Position numbers and translations under genes: made by a program. From Hymenochaete sp. R1 (lineage: Eukaryota > Basidiomycota > Agaricomycetes > Hymenochaetales > Hymenochaetaceae), in NCBI GenBank assembly GCA_019400425.1, contig JAFREE010000104.1:1-64000 (forward strand): 64,000 nt of DNA, read 5' to 3'. Shown piece by piece: positions 26,296 through 38,849 of the stretch. Every line of letters begins with the position of its first letter. Position 1 is the stretch's first letter. A model generated the notes under the pieces. That model made no database searches. It was not told where the DNA came from and was given only the letters and a program-made list of their open reading frames with translations.

Positions 26296-28132
26296 ATGTC
26301 CTCCGACCTCGAGGCTTTCCATTTCGTGTAAGTTCCCATGTCTACGATCAATCATCGCTATAAGCACTCACGCATCTGCCATATAGCTTGGTGGGAAAGC
26401 AGTATGCACTCGCAAGCTTCAGTGAGCACTTTACGGTCCCTGTTCTTCTTTCAAGTAACTCAAGAAGGCGGACATTCTAAAGCTTTGCTCGTATATGAAA
26501 TTTTGATCACTTTTGGGAGAGAAGTTGAGGCAATATGGAGGCGCAAGCTCGGTCCTATCACTATATTGTACTTTTTTGTGAGTTTTCCCGCTTGCATTCC
26601 ATGGATCGCAACTCACATTGTTCCAAATTAGAATCGCTACCCTGTGCTTATATCATCCATATCGTCTATGGTTTGTGAGTCGAATGATGGTAGCTCGTAT
26701 TATAAGTGCAATTATTGAGCATGATATTCTCCAGTCTTGTTTGCACCATCGTCAACTGAAGTAGGTACCATTGCATATCTTTTATTAGCATAATCTTACT
26801 TATATCATTTACTCTTACAGCAGTAAGTGAAGTCTTGTTTTTCAGATTTTTAAGTCGTTGAACCAAGAAGATGCAATATCTACGTCAAGTGGCCTGGGAT
26901 TCTACAGATCGTTTTCAACGTAACTGCAGGAGTTACTCTGCTTCTACGAGTGTATGCGCTATACGAACGTTCCAAAGTACGCCAAACTCTCCTCAATTTT
27001 GGCGTCCTAACTCATTGATGCGTCCAGCTTGTGCTCGCTCTTTTGGCTCCGCTTGTTATAGCTGAAGTGGTGATTGAAAGTGTAAGTATACCTCTGTTTA
27101 CACATACCGGCGACTCATTATTCTTTTATCTAGTGGGCCGTAGCGGAAGGTGGCCCTGCCCCTTTTCCTCCTGGTGAGGGCGTCATGTCTCTAACGATGT
27201 CATTTCCGTTTCTCAAACAACATTCATGCAGGTGTCGTAGGGTGTATTCTTACTGGGAAGGAAGGCTCGTGAGTCGCATCGATATCAGCTTGCCCACACA
27301 AATTAAACACCTTTGTAGTGGCAATCGCATGTCAATTCCTTATTCATTTGGTAACTTGCTGACCTTCGCGAAGGGTTCGCCGTCTTCTGGATCGGACAAC
27401 TGATTTACCCGACTATCGTGTTTATTTTGACCACGTGGAGAGTACTACGACTAAATTCCTCGGGCACTCTTAAAAACGGCATACTAAGAACGATGTTTAG
27501 AGATGGTGAGCGCTTTGCTATGAATTCGCGTATGGGAACTTTTCCTGAAATCATGTTGCAGGTGCTATATACTTCCTGTAATTTCCCTTTTGCCGAGCGA
27601 CTTGAGTTCTGTGTTTAACCTTATGCTGGTAGCGTCATCAACGTCGCAAATGTCGCAAATGTCTTGATGTACATCGTAAGCTTTTAACTCTATCATAGGG
27701 TTTGTCACTATGCTGATCACCGTCTCAATAGCTTGCTCCGGTATGATTGTCTACTTCGAATGCACGTTTAGTGCGACTCTGAATAGTTTGTGCAACGAAC
27801 TCCAGACAGAGCTCAAGTTCATCAATGCCCCCTTCACCAACTACATAACCAGTTCAATGATTTGCCGCCTCATGCTCAACCTCCGTCGAAAAGCGAGCCC
27901 TCCAACCCGTTCTATCATCTCCGCTCCGAAACTGGTTATTGCCACCGATCGAGGACGCGACTACATCGACGAGTTTGGTGATTCTTTGGATTTGGATAGC
28001 TTTGACAAACAGGACAGGCGAGAAAGGGCACGGTTGTCGAGGGCGACAGCTGGTGATTCAGATTGGAACCCACCTCGATTCAGCGAAGAGGATTATGAGA
28101 TGAAGTCTTTCATCTCGTCTCCCTTGCCTTGA
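26296..28132 (+). CDS. DUF6533-type seven-helix membrane protein, paralogue A, 340 aa
   Basis: A membrane protein of the large agaricomycete DUF6533 family; function unknown. Fifteen exons join to 340 residues. They are 26296-26327, 26387-26421, 26483-26577, 26632-26674, 26735-26764, 26855-26976, 27028-27081, 27134-27173, 27232-27268, 27319-27326, 27374-27505, 27562-27577, 27633-27675, 27732-27740 and 27806-28132. The N-terminal DUF6533 signature is VGKQYALASFTLLVYEI then FGREVEAIWRRK. Helices follow around ILQIVFNVTAGVTLLLRVYAL, LVLALLAPLVIAEVV, FAVFWIGQLIYPTIVF and LVINVANVANVLMYI. The conserved YITSSMICRLMLNLRR leads into a cytosolic tail. Exon 10 is an 8-nt microexon followed by a GC-AG intron. 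The splice after exon 5 is the least certain. It is paralogous to the gene at 47155-48992. Confidence 0.85.
27319..27326 (+). other. 8-nt microexon (TGGCAATC) followed by GC-AG intron
   Basis: Flanked upstream by a 50-nt GT-AG intron (27269-27318) and downstream by a 47-nt intron (27327-27373) beginning GCATGT and ending AAG. Only this reading restores the frame between GKEGS and RFAVFWIGQL. The other paralogue has the identical 8 bases at 47962-47969, with a consensus GCAAGT donor and the same 47-nt downstream intron length. Confidence 0.7.
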
Positions 28133-28564
28133 CCTATATCCTCATAAAGCAAAAGACATTTCTCTTAGACATTGTCACATGTAATTCTTGATATCATTCG
28201 TTGCCACAATCGCATTGTCTTTGTCAATTGCAGACTCGCGAGTAGAAAAATGGACAGAATAAGGTATACTTAAAGGAAGGATATTGTTCCCGCGCTCCAT
28301 ATCGCAACATATTATCTCGAGGAGCGAGTATATAAAGCACATGTGAATTATCATGAATTATAGATACATTGCTAGTCCATTCGAAATATGAAGGCAGACT
28401 GTGTGACTTGGAGTTCCTTTGGAACGCATTTTATATCACTAGCTGTCGGGGGAATTATTATAATATATTAGTCGCCATGGCTCTGCGCATGCTCCCATGC
28501 AATCTAACAATCCACCCCTCACCCCCCAAACTTCAATTTACAATCGCCCCCTTCACAGAATACC
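28133..28564. other. Intergenic, 3' flanks of convergent genes
   Basis: No gene seen. A TATATAAAG sequence at about 28328-28336 looks like a TATA box on the plus strand but has no gene close downstream. Confidence 0.5.
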
Positions 28565-30542
28565 CTATAACGAGTGATGCATAGGTGTCCCATGGAAACT
28601 CCCCGTATCCATATAAGGACTTTGCGACACCATCGGAACAGGCATAGCCATCGTCATAGGCATAACGACAGGCGTAGGTATACTAGCCATAGGCGTAGGA
28701 AACCCTTCCACCTGCGTCTCCCCAACATAAGCAAACCTTGGTCCAGGTGAGCGTGAACGACGCGAGGAAGCATCGGACGGGACACGGCGAGGCGTCATTT
28801 GTCCTCCGAGACTCATTCCTAGGGCATTGCTGGAGCTCACTCCGGAGTGCATCGAGCCCACGCTTGGCCGAGGGCGAAGTGATATGGAGGGAGCGGGGGA
28901 TCCTGAACTGGAGCCGCAGGATTTGCAGCTGGGGACCGGCGTGCGTGTCAGAGGGGCGTACATATATCCCAAAGGTCGTTCGCTCGAGCGGGATGGGGCT
29001 CGTGAGCTAGCGCGGGAACTCGCTCTGGATACTGGACGGGGTGAAATGGGAGGTGGGACTGGGAGCCGGAGGGTTGATGTCGAAGCGGGACTTCCGGTCT
29101 GGCTCTGTGCTCGGGACTGAGGTGGAGAAAGGGCATAGATGTTGATTGGAGGGTGTGGTGCGGATGGTTGAGATTCGTGATGAGGTGGTGGGCCAGTCAC
29201 TTTAGTACTCGGGATACGAATAAGGGTGGGTTCCGAGGGCATCCCATACGGGTGATTCGATGTGCGAGAGGGTGTGCGTGAAAGCCCACCTTCGCTCGTG
29301 TGTTGCCTCAGGTCGAGTGCGAGCATATTCTGGTTTGGAGAAAGTCGTGGGTTGGAGCTTGCTCCCCTAGGACTCGGAATGCGCGTCAAAAGCGGCTCAG
29401 AAGGGTCCGCGTATGGATAGTAGGCGTTACGACGTGAAGGAGAACGGGATACACTTGAGAGATGGGGCTGAGGTAAAGCGTGCGACTGTTGTGGAGATCC
29501 ATTCGGAGAACGAGGAATGACATGCATTTCGTCTTGATTCCTCGGGGGCTCGGAGAAGCGGCTGAGGAGGTTCGTGTCCGGGACAACCGGTGTGCATAGC
29601 GACTCGCCAGGGATCAGTGGCTCATCCACTTCCGTAGTCTCCAGTCCATGCCTTTCCCATTCATCTCGACTCCTGGAAGCAGAAGGAAGGTACCACGTCT
29701 CGCCATGTAATGTCTCCATTTCGAGCCTTTCCATCTCAGTCAGCTTCCGGTTTTCATCGAAGGACTTTGACGGTTTGAGGATACTGGCAAGTTGAAATTC
29801 CCCCTTTGCTGCAGCATCTGCCTCGTCATCAACATACCCAGAACGTCTGGACTTGGATCTGGGCCGATATTTGAGGCGAAAGAGAGGGGAGGGAAGACGT
29901 CCTGCTTCCCTCATGGCTCGGATGCGTCGAATATTGAGCGGAACATTCAAAGCGCGGAGCAAATGCAAGGATTTCTCCTATCCCGCTGTTAGATCACACC
30001 ACGTTCGTAATAGCCAACACGAGGATGTATCCACTCACTTTTTCGAGGAAATCAATCTCCTCTGGCGTGATCTCAAGCATCTCGTACTCAGGCTCAGGCG
30101 ACCTGATGTTCTCCTTTTCGTCCCCCAGCTCCCCTTTCCCTGACTCTCTGTTCCACATCTTCTCCGGTCTGGCCGACGAGCTTCGATCCAAGTTCTGTAC
30201 CACCACAGGCATCCTTCCGTAAACCTCATTGATGTGCACATTGCTATCGTTCAGCGATATGGCCGTCATAGAACTTGCAGGGGTCATCATAGGAGTCTCC
30301 AATGTGTAAGTCTCGATCGTATAGTTCTCCATGACGGGTAAGGGCGTTGGAGGCATCGGGATCTGTATCGGTGTATGCAGTTCCAAAGCATTCTGGGGCA
30401 GAGCGAGGGGAGTCCCAGCTGGTGTATGAGATGGAGTCGCCTGGAGGAACGGTGAGCTGATAAAGTGGCCGCCATTGCCATCTGTGGGAACCGGGCTCAT
30501 GTGCGGCGGTGGAGTCGGCTCGAGGTTCGGTTCGATAGGCAT
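28565..30542 (-). CDS. Pro/Ser-rich low-complexity protein, 638 aa, unknown
   Basis: Two exons (30039-30542, 28565-29977) separated by a 61-nt intron join at FLEK/EKSLHLLRALNVPL. The N-terminal 120 residues are Pro/Thr-rich with repeated TP motifs. A short conserved-looking segment follows at about 150-200: LEITPEEIDFLEKEKSLHLL, then LNIRRIRAMREAG, probably helical. The remaining 430 residues are Ser/Pro/Arg-rich. Two degenerate repeats there read YADPSEPLLTRIPSPRG and YGMPSEPTLIRIPSTK, and one tract alternates Arg and Ser (SRASSRASSRAPSRS). The C-terminus is rich in Met-Pro. It looks like an intrinsically disordered phosphoprotein. I do not recognise the family. The start is taken at MPIEPNLEPTPPP; the frame is open further upstream. 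Confidence 0.75.
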
Positions 30543-32251
30543 ACTTAAGAAAGCGACGCGAAGTTTCGCTGGCTGGTGCTCTTCTTGCAGAGGGGCGGAA
30601 GCGCAAGGTTGTGAATGGGAGTAAAAGTGAAGGTGCGTTGGATGACTGAGAGAGAGAGAACGGAGATAGTTTTCTTTTTTTCTCTTTACCTGAGCTATGT
30701 CAGTGGTGGCCGCCTTTCTCAAGCGGATAGACGTAAGGCTGCTTGGGAGGGTGTACTATGCAACGTGTTGTACACGAGGCTTGCACAGGATGCCGATTCA
30801 TCGAAGATACTGACGGCATTGACGCATGGACACCATGCCTTTGTTGCGTTCATACATGCTCTTTCATAGCCATTGAGAATCTGTCTTGATAATGTAATGT
30901 ATGAACGCAAATACTAGCTGATGCTAAAATGCTGGGCAGAACTTATAACTGCGGGAAAAGGAATATCAAAATGAAAAGACGCGTTAGCACTAGTGTATTG
31001 ATTTTTAAAATCATAATATGAACGAAGGCCATACCTTTGAGAGTTTCTATAACACTTGCACTTTGGTGGAGGATACAAGCTCCTTAGATCTTGTGATACA
31101 ACTTGTGCTCTGTAAATTGATTGCGTTTACAGAAGAACGTTCTTCTCGTATGAACTACACTTTTGAAAGTGGAAAGGGTTACAGAGAAGCAGCACAAAGG
31201 GTCTACTCGACTATATAGAAAGTCGGTTGTAGAAGATACCACGAAATGGAGTTTGAGCGGCATGTCGGATTTATGATCTTTGAAGCGGGACAAGTATCGA
31301 TTCAGAGGTCAAGGGCATCTCTCACATAAAGCAAGCAAACAGAGTCTGATGATTTTGATTTGAATTGGAAGGATGCCCGTCGACGTTGATCAATGCGGGG
31401 CAAGCCGTGAAAAGGAGACCCGGCGGGACACGGCACCTGAAAACCACCCCCACGATCGGTCAAGCCCGACGATTCCTGAAGGCTCTCGACATAAACGAAC
31501 GGGATATGTCTTGTATCCCCGCGTAAGCACCGCGGCCAATCCGAGAGTTCCACAGAGGATGCTGCATAGAAATAGCCACTTATCGGCATGGCTCGGGTCT
31601 ACGTATGCAGATTCTTCATCGTCTTTGAGCATAGCAAATCAAGAGCTACCAGGCAATTGTATGCACCCAAAATGCGTATTGTCGCCTGATCTGAAGTCAT
31701 TGTAATAATGTAAAAGAACTGGAAAGTGCTTGAAGGAGTGGAAGATGATGGTCAAGAAACAAGAAACGGCCTAAGTGATTCGCCCGGCCCGGGAACAGGA
31801 ACGAAAGGTTTTCATTCCGGTCGTTCCCGATGACCTGTTCTCTTGGACCAACGGACGCAGCGCCCGGAATCGTTTCTTGCGTCTTGACCGCCATCTTGAT
31901 CTTCCCATCGCCCAAACATCGTCTGATTGTTCAACAGCATCTCAATAGCATGATCTTGAGCATTCAAACGGTGCAGAATGGGCTACAATGCCTTCGTGAT
32001 TGCAGCCAGCGACGACTGTGAAGAGTCTGGATATGCCCGAGCCGTGCCGAAAGCTGACTATCATCTGCGAGTACCGAGGTTCGGACTGATACCGGAGCTT
32101 TGGACTCTGGTACTTGTATTTAAGCACCGTCTGGCTTCATCCTCGGCCTCCCTTCGATCCTTCTTTCTCCCCACACTCTTTGCTCTTTGCTCGTGGGCGT
32201 GCGACTCGAAGTCTTCGTTCTTGTCTCTTTTCTTTTCTTCACTCCTCCACC
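30543..32251. other. Intergenic 1.7 kb with weak minus-strand frames
   Basis: Minus-strand frames at 31390-31632 (a hydrophobic WLFLCSILCGTLGLAAVL stretch preceded by an acidic MLKDDEESAYVD start) and at 31697-31915 could be parts of a small membrane-protein gene, but no intron joins them in frame. The region close to 32252 should hold the CoA-transferase promoter; a TATTTAAG sequence lies about 130 bases upstream of its ATG. Confidence 0.4.
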
Positions 32252-34369
32252 ATGCTCGCCGCTAGACTCGCCTTCCGTCAACGCCCCGTACGGCGGTTCA
32301 CTAATCCTCACGTCTTACGTCTGTCACCGGTAGCCGTAACATTCCGTGGCATCTCGTCTATTCCAGTACCCAAGAAATCTAAAGTATGGAGTTCCATAGA
32401 CGAGGCTGTAAAAGATGTCAAGTCCGGCGATACCATCCTCTGTGGAGGTAAGCACATTCTTTTTATTCATAAACACTCCCGCTCATTATCTAACACGTTG
32501 ACTTCAGGCTTCGGTCTCTGTGGGACTCCAGGTAAGTTCTACGCCGTCACTTACATACCACCAGACTACTAACGGAGTGTCATAGATACCCTGATCCATG
32601 CTTTATCAAAACGTCCCGAAGTTAAGAATATCACTGCAGTCTCCAACAATGCCGGTGTAGGCGAAAAAGGTCTAGGTGGGGAATGTTTCTACGGACTATG
32701 AAAAGCCGATCACTCATCATCTCTCGTAGGCCTATTGGTACACACGGGCCAAATATCCAAAATGATGTTGTCATACCTTGGAGGGTGGGTGGTCATGCTT
32801 CATACATCTCGTACATAAATTAATGATCCCGCATTCATTAGAAACAAACATTTTGAGAAACTTTATCTCACGGGAAAGATCGGACTTGAACTCGTACCCC
32901 AAGGAACGCTTGTCGAACGGTTGCGAGCGCATGCAGCTGGTATTCCCGCATTCTTTACGCCGACTGGCTCGTCTACTGCTGTCGAGCAAGGAGCCATTCC
33001 TGTCCGATATAATGACGGTGGGGTTGAAAATGGCATTTTGGAACCAGGCCACGCCAAAGAAGTTCGAGAGTTCAATGGGAAGCGGTATGTGATGGAGCCT
33101 GCGCTCGCGGGAGACGTTGCATTTGTAAGAGCATGGAAAGCGGACGAAGCGGGGAACACTATCTTTAGGTCCGTTTCTCCGAAACTTTCTTTGCCCAAAT
33201 TGATCTGAGATCTGACGTGGATTTCAGGTACACTCAAAACAACTACAACGGTGTTGCTGGGCGGAATGCCGCGCTTACGATTGTCGAGGTTTGTTTCCAG
33301 TGACTGAATAAATTTATTAATATTGATTGCTGACTGGACTTGCATATAGGCAGAAGAGATTGTACCTGTCGGTTCGCTCGACCCGAATTCTATCCATCTT
33401 CCAGGCATCTACGTCAACCGTGTTGTGAAGGCTACTCATCCCAAAGAAATTGAGATCCTCGCACTCGCGAAAAGTGATGACACCCCACCGCCCTCGCCTG
33501 GTGATGAAAAGAAGGCAAAGGCTCGTGAAGTGCGCGAACGAATCGCAAAGCGCGCCGCGAAAGAGATCAAGGACGGCTTCTACGTGAATCTGGGTGTGGG
33601 GATGCCGACAGTCGTCACGGAGTTTTTGGAGCCTGGAGTGAGCGTCTGGATCCAAAGCGAGAATGGCATTTTGGGTATGGGACCGCCGCCTACGAAAGAA
33701 CAGGTAGATGCAGATATCATTAATGCTGGCAAAGAGACCTGTACTCTTCTGCCTGGCGCGGCAACCTTTGGTGAGAGTTCTCGCATCTGCAGTGAATGAT
33801 CTTACGGATTGATATTTCTCTATCCAGGGTCTGATGAGTCCTTTGCTATGATTCGAGGCGGACATATGGTATGATATACATCTTTCCCTTCCTCCTCTTT
33901 CTTTAGTGTTAACTATCTGGTTTGTGATCCTTGTTTGTAGGATGTATCAATCCTTGGCGTAAGTGATTGAGCTCCTGTTCATCAGTCTAAAGCTCATGAT
34001 TCTTCCTAGGCTCTGCAATGTTCTTCTAGAGGTGATCTCGCAAACTTCATGGTTCCTGGCAAGATGGTCAAGGGCATCGGTGGAGCTATGGACCTCGTCT
34101 CTAACCCCGACAAGACCAAAATCATGGTGGTCATGGAACACGTCGCAAAGGACGGCAGCCCGAAGCTCTTGGACGAATGCTCTCTCCCTCTCACGGGTGC
34201 CAACTGTGTGAGCATGATCGTTACGGACCTCGCGGTGTTCTCAATCGACCGGAAAGCCGGCAAGATGACATTGATCGAACTTGCGCCCGGTGTGACGTTG
34301 GAGGAGGTGAAGTCGAAGACGGCGGCCAAGTTTGCTGTGGCTGCTGATCTCCAGGAGATGAAGCAGTGA
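32252..34369 (+). CDS. Succinyl-CoA:3-ketoacid CoA-transferase, mitochondrial, 530 aa
   Basis: Transfers CoA from succinyl-CoA to acetoacetate (or acetate-type acids) in the mitochondrial matrix. Ten exons join to 530 residues: 32252-32447, 32508-32531, 32586-32675, 32730-32784, 32842-33168, 33228-33288, 33350-33770, 33828-33868, 33941-33958 and 34010-34369. Residues 1-35 are basic and hydroxylated, typical of a matrix-targeting peptide ([16 protein letters not shown]). The alpha half has [15 protein letters not shown] and [20 protein letters not shown]; a linker of about 20 residues ([17 protein letters not shown]) joins the beta half, [15 protein letters not shown]. The catalytic glutamate is Glu355 in [24 protein letters not shown] and [14 protein letters not shown] complete the family signature. 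Confidence 0.97.
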
Positions 34370-35088
34370 GTCTTATCTGGGGTGCTGATTTGGGTCTGGT
34401 ATCAGGACGCTTGATTTGTGCCGCCGCTTTGCTACGTATGGCTTTTTAAGGATGCATTGCCAACTGTACAAGATTAATGTTTACTTGCATAAATTTCTCC
34501 TTTTCATTACAAACTTCCTCAGTCTCAGGCTCTGTCCGTCTAAATGTCGAGTTGTCGATGTATGAAAAGTCACCGTCAGGTTGTTGGAGACTGATTTTCC
34601 GTGTATCGCCGGGATGAACGGTATTTGTCAAGCCGAAGCCGACCCGATCTTCCGAGAAGAGCACCCTCAGAGTCTCGGCCCGGAATGAGGGGGATCACCA
34701 GAGATTATGCATTTGCGCGTCTGCATCTGCGTTTCAGAGGATGATTTTCTTTGCAAGGCTTGATCTAGAGTAGAAAACTGGCACTGAACAGACCAAGGAT
34801 AATGAAAAAAAGTTATATGTGTTATGTTGCCATTTGAATTGAGTGAAAATGAATTGTCACGAGCCAAAAATAGGTAACGTTACGTCAAGAAAAAGGATAA
34901 AAATGTCACAAAAGTGTGACGTGTATTGCCTTTTCTGCGTGCCTTCTTGGATCGAGTGCGCGCCAATGCCAGTTCGTCAACCCTCCCTAGCGCGTTGTCC
35001 ACGGTCCTCTTCATCCATCCATCACGGCCTTCGTCGCTCTCTTTCCCTCTCGCCAACGTACTCGACATTATCCTCGTCGTCCGGAACG
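34370..35088. other. Intergenic between CoA-transferase and KNR4
   Basis: CoA-transferase 3' flank and KNR4 promoter and leader. The KNR4-proximal part carries repeated GTCAC/GTGAC-like sequence (tgtcac, gtgacgtg around 34855-34923) that could be a bZIP/CRE-type site; this is speculative. Confidence 0.4.
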
Positions 35089-37454
35089 ATGAACTGGCTC
35101 TCTGGCCTTTTCTCCCCCTCATCGTCTTCAAACGCCAACGTGCGTCGCAAGATGGCAATGTCGACTCATGACGCTTTCTCGCTCCCCACCTCCTCCCCTC
35201 TCACCGCATCCCATCCTGACGCCTTCCACCGCTCAAGTCCAGACGCCTTCGAGGCAGAATCAATGACACCTTCATCTTCCACCTATGCTTACCCCCCACC
35301 TGCAAGCCCAACTACGTATGACTATGCTCCGAACCAAAAGTACGTCAATGGCCATCTTCTTTCGTATCTCGGCTAGCCCTGACGAATGGCACGCTTCTCA
35401 TTTACGCTTGCTTTGCGTCGCTTTCATGATATAGCGGTAGGTATACGTCGGCGCAGTCGCGTCAAAACTCGTTGCTACCTCTGCACTCACCCGCACCTCT
35501 CGTGCCGCTCCCGCCCTATCCGGCGTTGGAGCAGACTTGGGCTCGTCTCCATAAATGGTTGACCCGCGAATACCCCGAACTTGGCGACACGCTCAACTAC
35601 GGTATCTTGCCCCAGGACCTCGAGGAGTTCGAGATGGCGCTTGGTATGCAGCTCCCTCAGCCTGTGAGGGAGTCTTACCTTACTGTCGACGGCCAAGAGG
35701 CCGAGTCTGCCGCGGGCTGCTCAGAGGGACTCTTCTTTGGCTTGACGTTCCTTCCGCTCGAAGACGTCCTTGATGAATGGCGTTTCTGGCGTGATGTAGA
35801 CAATGACCCCGCGACGGGACGAAACGAACGCTTGAAAGAGTCTATGAAATCCGTCCCGCCAGATTGGGTCCGGCGAGAATACTCGCAACGCGGGTGGATC
35901 CCGCTCGTGACCGATAAAAGTGGGAACTACCTGGGTGTAGACGTTGCCCCCGGCGAGCGTGGAATTGCAGGACAAGTGATAGTCTTCGGCCGGGATTTTG
36001 ATACCAAGGTTGTGATGTGGAGAGGCGAGGGTGCCGCTGGGTGGGCAAACTGGCTTGCGGGATTCGTTGAAGACTTGGAGAATGGTGAAGGGTTCGAGAT
36101 TGGGTTGAATAGCGATGGAAGCGAGGACTCGGAAGATGATGTTGGATATGAAAGCTATTTCTTTGATGGAAGCGGACGGACGAAAGGCGAAGGCGATGGA
36201 GACGGTGGTGGGGGCATGCGACTCACAGGCGAGTACCGAGGGTGGAGTGTATTGGAAGCTTGGGCAGACAAGAGTGTAAAGCGATGGAGAGATGCAGGTG
36301 TCCTTCCTGAGAAGAATTCTTCACCGAAAGCACAATCAAAGGTATGTTTTCTTATCTACCGATTTTATCAACTTCAAGCTCACGTTTTCATCATCAATAT
36401 CAAGCGCATCTCCAAACACGGCCTTGGCATGCTTGACTTTGCCTCAAAGGCCGCTTCCTCTTCTGCTGAGGTACCTATCCCTGTCCTTGCTGAAAGCAAT
36501 GATGCAGAGCCGTCCAATGCCACGACGTCGGTGAACGGCGCAAGTACGAGTAACACGACTCCTGTGCCTATAATCTCCGTCACCAAACCTCCTGCTCCTC
36601 GGCCCGTCGATCTCCCTTCTCCCGGTGATTTCCATTCCCCTTCCCCCACAGATTCACGTGCAACTTCATTTGACGCTGATCTCGAGCAAGGGCGTAAGCT
36701 TTCGCTGGATGAAGTTGAGCATCCCCTTAGCGGGGCATCCGTTGTTGTGAAACCGCCTTCTCCTACGACTCCGACACCCTCTACGGTCAAAGAGGCGACA
36801 CTGGTTCAAATACCAACGGAGGAAGAAGCCACACCTCAGGAACCCGCAAAGGACTTACTACAAGGCGGGGCGGAGGAATCAAATGTCCCAATCACGCCGA
36901 TGGAGCCGGTCGCCACTCCGGTGAAGGAGAACAACCCGACAGAAGAGTTACTAGTCATCGCAGACAATTCGACCGTCGATCCATCTACCGAAAACACTTC
37001 GCCTCAGTCATTAGCTAATGAGAAGATGTCCACCACCACGAGCGGCGATACAATGGTTGAAAGCCTACCAAAAGAAGATAGCGACGGAAAACAAATTTCG
37101 GAGCCCGTGAATCTTGAGAAACTAGCTGCGGAAGACGACGATGAAGACCCCGATACGACCATCCGTCTTGTCGGTGGTGGCGGCACCGCAGGCATTGTGA
37201 GCGCCGAACCCGAAGTCGACCAATCTGACACCGCATCTCTCGCGTCCGAATCATCCGTGCGCACGACCGGGACGGATGCGGAGACTGGTGACGACGGAGC
37301 CGCGAGAAAGAAAAAGCTGAAGCATGACAAGAAGAAGTCGTTCTCGGCGGGGTTGAAAAGGATTAGCAAACTTGGTGGAGGCAAGAAAAGAACAGACTCG
37401 AAGGAGAGCATCGGGAGCGCGAGCGCTGCCATTGCGGGTGCCGCTGCTCCATAG
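35089..37454 (+). CDS. KNR4: KNR4/SMI1 cell-wall assembly regulator, 733 aa
   Basis: Fungal signalling scaffold of the cell-wall integrity pathway, interacting with Slt2 and calcineurin signalling. Three exons (35089-35339, 35441-36341, 36405-37454) give 733 residues. The start MNWLSGLFSPS resembles the short hydrophobic N-terminus of fungal Knr4. After a disordered Ser/Pro region, the SMI1/SUKH domain runs from about residue 105 to 300. It includes TWARLHKWLTREYPELGDTL, FEMALGMQLPQPVRESYL, DGQEAESAAGCSEGLFFG, WIPLVTDKSGNYLGVDVAPG and GQVIVFGRDFDTK. A GLGMLDFASKAA motif sits after intron 2. The rest is an acidic, disordered tail ending in a basic KKKLKHDKKKSFSAGLKRIS segment. Intron 2 (63 nt) has no stop and is a multiple of three, so retention would add 21 residues. 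Confidence 0.95.
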
Positions 37455-38849
37455 AGGTGTCGTTAGATACTCCTCGGTGCATAGACTAGGTGCTCTGTTG
37501 ATAGTGATACGGGTGGATGCAGGTGTTGGACATCTTAGCCCTTATTTAATGTGCGGCGCAGTGCGGCCTCTCTTCGCTGTGTGATTACTTCCTTCATCTG
37601 TCCATACTTCTGCTTTCTTTTTTCTCCTTTAGCTTTGCTCTCGCCACCTCCAAGGCATTCACTTAGTATCACACTTTTTGTGCTCCACCTTCTTCATTTT
37701 AGCCTTCTCACCTTACTTTACTTCTTTTCCTCTGCAACATACTCGAACACTATTCATTGCCCATCTTTGACTTTCTTTCTTCCTCAACCTTTATTTCAAT
37801 TCTGTTCCCTCGCTTGACTCTTCTCTCTCTCAAGTCTCATTCCATAGTAAAGTGTACCACTGCATAGGCATAGGCATTCTTTATTTTCTCGTCTCGTCCC
37901 GTTTCCTCTTGCCAACTTCGCCCTTCTCACCATCGTCCCAGCTTCGTCCTTCTCTTTTCCTCCCTTCTCTTTCTGTCTCGTATTTCTTCGCGATATTCAA
38001 TATCAATACCCTATACTTCATTCGATCGGCCTTTAAATGGCCACTACAACTCTATCTCACAGTAAATCAAACCCTACGGGAAAAGAGGGAATTTGAATTG
38101 AAAAAGAAAATCAGAAAATTTAGATTTTCGGTGTAACTACTATATATGGAAGGTCACTGTCTCTTGGGAGGGCGTTACGCCGCGACGCGACATCCGAGAG
38201 GCCACAACGACGAGCGGGCTCAAGACACAGAACACCCGACATTATCAACGCTGAAGACCACATCAGTGCGCGTCATTCTTTCCTTTAAATATTGCTCAGT
38301 AATGAAGGTGTTTGTATCTAGCACTTAGGAGCGAAGGACCGACGAAATCTATCCAAGTGTGGTGCGACACTTGCATCTGGTCGAACAGCTCGAAACAACT
38401 TCACCGAGCCACTCTCATTCCCAACTCATCAGAGAGAACTCGCGATACAAGTGGACTAGCGAGTCTACGTCCTTTACAAGTAACGATTGACACGCTAGGA
38501 AGGACGACCGGCGAGAGTTCTTGGGAACGGAAATGGCGCCTCGGGACGTGACATTGTCGGAGGAGGCGGAGGCGGAGGAGGCGCGCCAAGCTCTCGTTGA
38601 CGAGAGGCAGTCTAAGATTCGGTGCGCGTGTTACTTTCCTCAAATCAACCTGAAGAACATGTAAGCTGACAAAGGCCGTCGTATCTTGGAACTTGATGAT
38701 ATTTGAACGAATGTCGAATTCGATGTCGACCGACCGACCGACCTTCGACCTTCACCATCCATGCATGTCCCGCTGTTCTTGCTACACTTATTCACGCACG
38801 CACATCCTTCGAACCTCAATCGTTTCCGGCATGCGGATCTGGAATTTCG
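37455..38849. other. Intergenic 1.4 kb with pyrimidine-rich tract
   Basis: The plus strand from about 37580 to 38000 is C/T-rich, resembling the tract at 7400-7760. Near 38554-38583 is a purine stretch of GGAGG/CGGAGG units that could form a G-quadruplex. A (GACC)4 microsatellite lies around 38725-38742. These lie upstream of EAF1 and probably in its promoter or leader. No gene is supported. Confidence 0.5.
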
